Shown here piece after piece: positions 6,362 to 8,722 of a stretch of DNA of 8,722 nt (its first letter is position 1; every line of letters begins with the position of its first letter). The stretch is from contig CAMPKP010000143.1 in assembly GCA_946887295.1 (NCBI GenBank), forward strand, positions 1 to 8,722, given 5' to 3'. This stretch comes from an uncultured Gemmatimonadota bacterium. GTDB taxonomy: Bacteria > Gemmatimonadota > Gemmatimonadetes > Gemmatimonadales > GWC2-71-9. The notes under the pieces were generated by a model. The model was not told where the DNA came from and searched no databases. It saw only the letters and a list, made by a program, of their open reading frames with translations. The position numbers and the translations under genes were made by a program.

Positions 6362-7582
6362 TCAGGGCTTGGTCCCCAAAGCTACGCTGTCCGCCAGACC
6401 GCGGGCCAGCCAGTCGGCAATGAGCTCTCCGGCGGCCTCGTGACCCTCCTCGTTCCAGTGCCCGATGCCCAGACTGTCACGGTACGCGTGGAAGTAGACC
6501 TGGCGCTGCTCGGCCCGCTCCGCCATCGAGGGAGCGAGGTTGAGCACCGCAATCCCCTCGTGCTTCCCGAACTCGGCCAGCCGCCGCTCGGGATAGTAGA
6601 GATCCTTCGCGCCCAGCTGGCGCAGAAACTCCTCTTTCTCCTTGGTGTTCGGGGTGACCTGGATCCCCCGGGTCAGGGTGACGACCGCGCACCGCGTCCG
6701 ATGGGCCTGGCAGTCGTCCCGCATCAGGCGGAGCACGCCCTCGGTGACCCTCCACGCCTCCTTCCACTCGGGTGTGCTGGGAGGCAGCTGCACTTCGTCG
6801 CGGAGTCCCAGCTCATCCCCCGGCGCCGCCGCGTTGACCCGTTGACGCGCGCTTTTCCGCTGGCTGTGGCGCACCCGGTTCACCAGCTGCGCGAGGCGGG
6901 AGTACTGAACCGCGCCGAGCAGCCTCCTGGTCCAGGTCGCCCGGCTGGTGTAGCCCTTGGCCCGCAGAAAGCTGCTGTCCACGACCAGCTCGTCACCCTT
7001 GAAGACGTGATAGGGCACGTAGTCGGCCCGTTTCAGGGGACGGTAGTTGTCCGAGATGTCGTTCCCCGTGGTCACGGCGAGCAGCACCAGATCGGGCGAG
7101 TACTTCCAGACCTGGTGCTGCAGCGTGAGCAGCTCCTGGGTGGTACCGTACCCGCCGACTCCGAAGTTGAGGACCTCGACCGGAGTGCCCCGCCGAGCCG
7201 AGAGGCGGCGCTCGATCACCTCGCCGACCGTCTTGTCGTAGGGAACCTCGAAGGCCTCGATGAAGGAGTCGCCGAGCAGGGCGATGCGGAACGTGCCCGG
7301 CGCGGCCTTCGGGGTCGCGTCGGGCCCCCTCATGCCGTCGTCGTTGATCTCGATCCAGCTCCGGCCGTCGGGCAGCGTACGGCTCTTCGAGCCGGGGATG
7401 TGCGCGACGCCACGGATGGGATCGGTCCAGACGTACACCGGGTAGCTGACCCCGAGGATCCGGAGCAGCAGCTCGCACAACAGAAGCGCGACCAGCAACG
7501 CCGTCGCCACCAGGGCGAGATTGATGCCCAGGCGGGATGCCCCGCGCCGTCCGGCTGCATCGGTCGTGCGATCTTCAGTCAC
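6362..7582 (-). CDS. Membrane-anchored SGNH-hydrolase-like (GDSL-type) protein
   Basis: Predicted extracytoplasmic esterase or acyltransferase-like protein, 406 residues from GTG 7582. A short basic N-terminus (about 1-19) is followed by one hydrophobic segment at about 20-41 (LALVATALLVALLLCELLLR), suggesting an uncleaved anchor with the rest outside the cytoplasm. SGNH blocks: LGDSF with the candidate nucleophile S106 (block I), FGVGGYG at about 140-146 (block II Gly), TTGNDISDN with G173-N174 (block III), and IGHWNEEGH with candidate H375 (block V). The Asp that normally sits 2-3 residues before this His is missing (it reads GIGH). Substrate is unknown; related proteins act on polysaccharide or lipid acyl groups. 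The GTG is chosen because AGGAGG (7587-7592) precedes it by four bases. The frame extends to ATG 7678, but without a ribosome site. A -10-like TATCAT lies at 7655-7660 (minus) with no matching -35. Confidence 0.85.
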   Translation of the reverse strand: MTEDRTTDAAGRRGASRLGINLALVATALLVALLLCELLLRILGVSYPVYVWTDPIRGVAHIPGSKSRTLPDGRSWIEINDDGMRGPDATPKAAPGTFRIALLGDSFIEAFEVPYDKTVGEVIERRLSARRGTPVEVLNFGVGGYGTTQELLTLQHQVWKYSPDLVLLAVTTGNDISDNYRPLKRADYVPYHVFKGDELVVDSSFLRAKGYTSRATWTRRLLGAVQYSRLAQLVNRVRHSQRKSARQRVNAAAPGDELGLRDEVQLPPSTPEWKEAWRVTEGVLRLMRDDCQAHRTRCAVVTLTRGIQVTPNTKEKEEFLRQLGAKDLYYPERRLAEFGKHEGIAVLNLAPSMAERAEQRQVYFHAYRDSLGIGHWNEEGHEAAGELIADWLARGLADSVALGTKP

Positions 7583-7719
7583 CCTGCCTCCTGACGGTTC
7601 CGGGCCGTGTTCCGCGACCTCGAGAGAAGCGCTGCTGCATTCGATCAGCGACGGATGATAGTCGGCGGCATGTGCCACGGGGAGCCAAGGGGAAAATGCC
7701 TATCCATCCCCGGGGAAGA

Positions 7720-7759
7720 CCCCCATATTGGGAGACGCTCCCCCTCATTGGGAAACGCT
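7720..7759. repeat. Two tandem 20-bp direct repeats between divergent SGNH and receiver genes; candidate operator
   Basis: Copy 1 at 7720-7739 and copy 2 at 7740-7759 abut exactly and agree at 17 of 20 positions; both share CCCCC at the left, ATTGGGA in the middle and ACGCT at the right. Each has a CCC...TTGGG core; copy 1 contains CCCA-TAT-TGGG, a perfect dyad. The pair lies 36-75 bp upstream of the receiver ATG (7795) and about 140-180 bp upstream of the SGNH start. A 20-bp period is close to two DNA helical turns, fitting a dimeric or cooperative regulator. No regulator is identified. Confidence 0.6.
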
Positions 7760-7794
7760 GACCCCTCGACCCCCCTGCCTCTTCCGGGACCGGG

Positions 7795-8325
7795 ATGACT
7801 CACAACACGGGTGCCAACATCCTCCTGGTGGAGGATGAGGATCAGTTGCGCAGCCTGTGCCGGCGGGCGCTGGAGGCCGACGGGGCCACGGTGGTCGAGG
7901 CGCACGATGGAGAAACGGCCCTGACCCGGGTCCAGGAGTGGCCGCCCAGCTTCGACCTCGTCATCACCGACCTGGCGATGCCGGGGCTCGGGGGGCGCGA
8001 GATCGCCGAGGTGCTGTCGGTCTTCCGTCCCGAGCTGCCGGTCCTGGCGATATCGGGCGACCCCGGGAGGCCCGACCGCCGGCTGCCGATGCTGCTGAAG
8101 CCGTTCTCGCTGGCCGATCTGGTAGAGGCTGCCGGACTCCTGCGGACGAGGGCCAGCCGCATGCGCGAATGGGCCCAGGAGAAGCGGTTCCGGGCGCGCC
8201 AGGCCCGGCAGGTAGCGCTGGAAATGCAGGCCCGAACCGCGGCGCTGCGAGACAAGGTAGATCTACTGGCGGTCGCCCTGGAGCTTCAGCGGCTCGATCG
8301 GGGCGGGATCATCGCCACCCGCTAG
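7795..8325 (+). CDS. Receiver-domain response regulator with helical C-terminal tail
   Basis: A 176-residue protein. Residues about 7-118 are a CheY-like receiver domain: ILLVEDEDQ with acidic pocket E13-D14, phospho-acceptor D59 in VITDLAMPGLGG, switch Ser S87 in LAISGD, and K102 in LLKPF. All key positions are intact, so it should be phosphorylatable by a sensor kinase, none of which is in the window. Residues about 119-165 form a charged, Arg/Glu/Gln-rich amphipathic helix likely to coil; there is no helix-turn-helix, GGDEF or other enzymatic output domain. The tail may mediate dimerisation or partner binding. The ATG at 7795 follows a GC-rich stretch (GGGACCGGG) that is only a weak ribosome site. 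It is divergent from the SGNH gene, with the tandem 20-bp repeat in its upstream region. Confidence 0.9.
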   Translation: MTHNTGANILLVEDEDQLRSLCRRALEADGATVVEAHDGETALTRVQEWPPSFDLVITDLAMPGLGGREIAEVLSVFRPELPVLAISGDPGRPDRRLPMLLKPFSLADLVEAAGLLRTRASRMREWAQEKRFRARQARQVALEMQARTAALRDKVDLLAVALELQRLDRGGIIATR

Positions 8326-8395
8326 GCCAGCAATGCGGCGGCGGTCAGGATGGATGTTCCCCATGCCACAAGGCGCCAATCGTGTAGCAAGCTCG

Positions 8396-8623
8396 CTATT
8401 CCTTACCGGATCGGTATCCGCCAAGAAGCTCCGCCAGCCACTGCGTACAGCGCAGGTCGAATTCCTTGGTGCTTATCTCCTTTGGGCTCGTGAGCGTCCC
8501 GATGAATTCCCCGCCCCGGGACACCGCCCAGACCACACCGCTCTCACTCGGCCCCCACTTCTCGACCCTTTCGAAGCTGAACGGCTGCCCGGCGAACTTC
8601 ACGGACCGCCGACGAGACCGCAT
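8396..8623 (-). CDS. Small protein of unknown function, 75 residues
   Basis: I do not recognise a family. The 75-residue product has a very basic N-terminus (MRSRRRSVKF), then alternating aromatic and hydrophobic residues suggesting small beta strands (FSFERV, VVWAVSR, EFIGTL at about 15-44), and an amphipathic C-terminal helix (about 53-68, FDLRCTQWLAELLG). There is no signal peptide or membrane segment. Coding support is good: GGGAGG at 8630-8635 lies 6 bases before the ATG, and a promoter-like pair lies just upstream. The frame extends to 8704, but that start has no ribosome site and would lie upstream of the promoter. Codons are less GC-biased than in neighbours (for example an ATA Ile and several AAG/GAA/TTC runs), hinting at different ancestry. 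It is convergent with the receiver gene, 70 bp away. Confidence 0.7.
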   Translation of the reverse strand: MRSRRRSVKFAGQPFSFERVEKWGPSESGVVWAVSRGGEFIGTLTSPKEISTKEFDLRCTQWLAELLGGYRSGKE

Positions 8624-8629
8624 GATGTG

Positions 8630-8635
8630 CCTCCC
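8630..8635 (-). promoter_or_regulatory. Strong ribosome binding site of the 75-residue gene
   Basis: GGGAGG on the minus strand with a 6-base spacer to the ATG at 8621-8623. It decides the start in favour of 8623 over the longer frame beginning at 8704. Confidence 0.7.
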
Positions 8636-8650
8636 TGGAAGCAGCGATGC

Positions 8651-8679
8651 AGTATCCCGCTTCGCGCCGGAGCGTGCAA
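8651..8679 (-). promoter_or_regulatory. Candidate sigma70-type promoter of the 75-residue gene
   Basis: On the minus strand TTGCAC (8679-8674; the TTG is conserved) is followed by exactly 17 bases and then GATACT (8656-8651; 4 of 6 to TATAAT). Transcription would start near 8644, giving a leader of about 21 bases that carries the GGGAGG site. It is the best-spaced sigma70-like pair I found in the window, but untested. Confidence 0.45.
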
Positions 8680-8722
8680 GGCCTGCGCGCGGGGACGGGC
8701 ACATGAGCGGGGGTGGTGGCCA

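Noticed and set aside
6275..7594. 439-codon open frame opposite the SGNH gene
   Set aside because: The translation is Pro/Arg/Gln-rich with no motifs, whereas the minus strand shows all SGNH blocks and a strong ribosome site.
7661..7677. Possible sigma54 promoter (minus-strand TGGCAC at 7677-7672) upstream of the SGNH gene
   Set aside because: The -24-like TGGCAC is present, but the required GC at the -12 position is not at the fixed distance.
7701..7729. CATATT at 7724-7729 as a -10 element for the second receiver gene
   Set aside because: Four of six match, but it lies within the tandem repeat and no -35-like hexamer sits 16-18 bases upstream.
8385..8398. TAGC/GCTA inverted repeat between the convergent genes at the right end
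   Set aside because: Only four base pairs with no T-tract on the plus side beyond two bases; too short to support a terminator.
8702..8722. ATG at 8702 opening a plus-strand frame to the window end
   Set aside because: Only seven codons are visible, mostly Gly, with no clear ribosome site; too little to call a gene.

Overview
This is a very GC-rich bacterial chromosomal window with strong G/C preference at third codon positions. No mobile elements, RNA genes or CRISPR arrays are visible. The tilS-hpt-ftsH cluster at the left is widely conserved in bacteria, so it does not place the organism. GC content, a KefB-like antiporter with only the C-terminal RCK half, a DUF892 ferritin-like protein and stand-alone receiver proteins fit a soil-type Gram-negative lineage such as Gemmatimonadota. 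That is a guess from style, not a demonstrated assignment.

Layout: 1-2647 (minus) is a tight housekeeping run. tilS (tRNA-Ile lysidine synthetase) overlaps hpt (hypoxanthine phosphoribosyltransferase). The hpt stop TAA directly abuts the ATG of ftsH, whose first 264 codons lie in the window. Divergent from tilS across only 52 bp is a 719-residue CPA2-family cation/proton antiporter (2700-4859, plus), which may be translated from a leaderless or near-leaderless GTG. A 320-bp gap holding several small hairpins precedes a DUF892/YciF-like ferritin-fold protein (5203-5715, plus). That gene converges, stop to stop with 3 bp between, on a degenerate stand-alone response-regulator receiver (5719-6216, minus).

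The right third is accessory in character: a membrane-anchored SGNH-hydrolase-like protein (6362-7582, minus), then a divergent second receiver-only regulator with a helical C-terminal tail (7795-8325, plus). A 20-bp tandem repeat sits between these two genes. At the right edge is an unrecognised 75-residue protein (8396-8623, minus) with a good ribosome binding site and a plausible sigma70-type promoter.

How the genes may work together: the left operon couples tRNA modification, purine salvage and membrane protein quality control, as in many bacteria. The antiporter and the DUF892 protein are plausibly ion/pH and stress functions. The two receiver-only proteins flanking the SGNH gene have no DNA-binding output domain, so they would act by protein-protein contact. 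No kinase partner is in the window. I did not find a clearly undescribed multi-gene system. The best leads are the receiver/SGNH/receiver locus with its tandem repeat, the substituted catalytic and switch residues in two of its proteins, and recurrent perfect inverted repeats that overlap stop codons.
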